From Candidatus Thalassarchaeaceae archaeon (GTDB lineage: Archaea; Thermoplasmatota; Poseidoniia; Poseidoniales; Thalassarchaeaceae), in NCBI GenBank assembly GCA_029250565.1, contig JAQXFA010000055.1:1-6452 (forward strand): DNA of 6,452 bases. Reading direction: 5' to 3'. Numbering within the stretch: the stretch's first letter is position 1; the number at the start of each line of letters is the position of its first letter. This document shows, piece after piece, positions 6,370 through 6,452 of this stretch. Made by a program: the position numbers and the translations under genes. A model generated the notes under the pieces. The model worked only from the letters and a program-made list of their open reading frames with translations, did not search any database and had not been told where the DNA came from.

Positions 6370-6402
6370 ATCCAATTGGAAAATCTATTTTTTAATTGGA
6401 TT
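6369..6402. repeat. AT-rich inverted repeat (AATCCAATT / AATTGGATT)
   Basis: A perfect 9-base inverted repeat with arms 6369-6377 and 6394-6402 is separated by 16 bases. The left arm overlaps a 10-base palindrome, TCCAATTGGA (6371-6380). A T-rich stretch follows on the + strand. It could be a second protein-binding site in a divergent promoter region, or simply a product of AT-rich sequence; the stem is too AT-rich to be a convincing terminator. Confidence 0.35.
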
Positions 6403-6414
6403 TTTTATTCAGAT

Positions 6415-6452
6415 ATGCGTGTCATTCGAACAACATATTATTCTCAAAAATA
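6415..6452 (+). CDS. Possible start of a gene running off the right edge
   Basis: An ATG at 6415 opens a frame of 12 codons (MRVIRTTYYSQK) that reaches the window end without a stop. The T/A-rich stretch CTATTTTTTAA, centred about 25 bases upstream, would fit a TATA box for a leaderless archaeal transcript, and a divergent gene here would explain the sites at 6336-6402. Twelve codons cannot be identified, and an open frame this short is weak evidence. Confidence 0.2.
   Translation, partial: MRVIRTTYYSQK

Overview
The window looks like a piece of a planktonic archaeal genome of moderate-to-low GC. The best lineage marker is a complete deoxyhypusine synthase, an enzyme of the archaeal/eukaryotic aIF5A modification pathway. 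Its start codon is preceded by GGTGA, a good archaeal ribosome binding site, and the upstream region at the right end has AT-rich TATA-like boxes. Two other genes, uvrB and rimK, look bacterial in type. This mixture fits lineages such as Marine Group II/III Euryarchaeota (Poseidoniia), which carry many genes acquired from bacteria. That assignment is inference; no rRNA or other firm marker is present.

Left block, + strand (1-4025): three genes in a row, separated by gaps of 45 and 39 bases once starts are chosen by ribosome binding site and family alignment. They are (i) uvrB, cut at its 5' end by the window edge and carrying an unusual internal insertion and a long linker; (ii) a rimK-type ATP-grasp glutamate ligase; (iii) deoxyhypusine synthase. 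They are probably co-transcribed. The last two both modify proteins after translation, and in characterised systems both act on the translation apparatus.

Right block, - strand (4041-6280): two genes converge on the left block with a 15-base gap. The upstream one encodes a 509-residue class III PLP aminotransferase of unassigned substrate. Its catalytic residues are intact, but the usual Asp-Glu-(Val/Ile)-Gln signature reads Asp-Ser-Ile-Gln. 47 bases downstream lies a 220-residue protein that resembles the C-terminal half of extended SDR sugar epimerases but has no visible Rossmann glycine motif or catalytic Tyr-Lys pair.

Right edge (6281-6452): the aminotransferase upstream region holds a TATA-like box on the - strand. 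Beside it are three alternating half-sites (TTGTTT / AAACAA / TTGTTT) spaced about one helical turn apart, which looks like an operator. An AT-rich inverted repeat follows, and then a possible + strand gene start that runs off the window.

No tRNA, rRNA, CRISPR array, insertion sequence or obvious mobile element was seen. The most useful leads are the aminotransferase/SDR-remnant pair with its operator-like promoter, the altered amine-site residues of the deoxyhypusine synthase, the RimK homologue in an archaeal setting, and the UvrB insertion.
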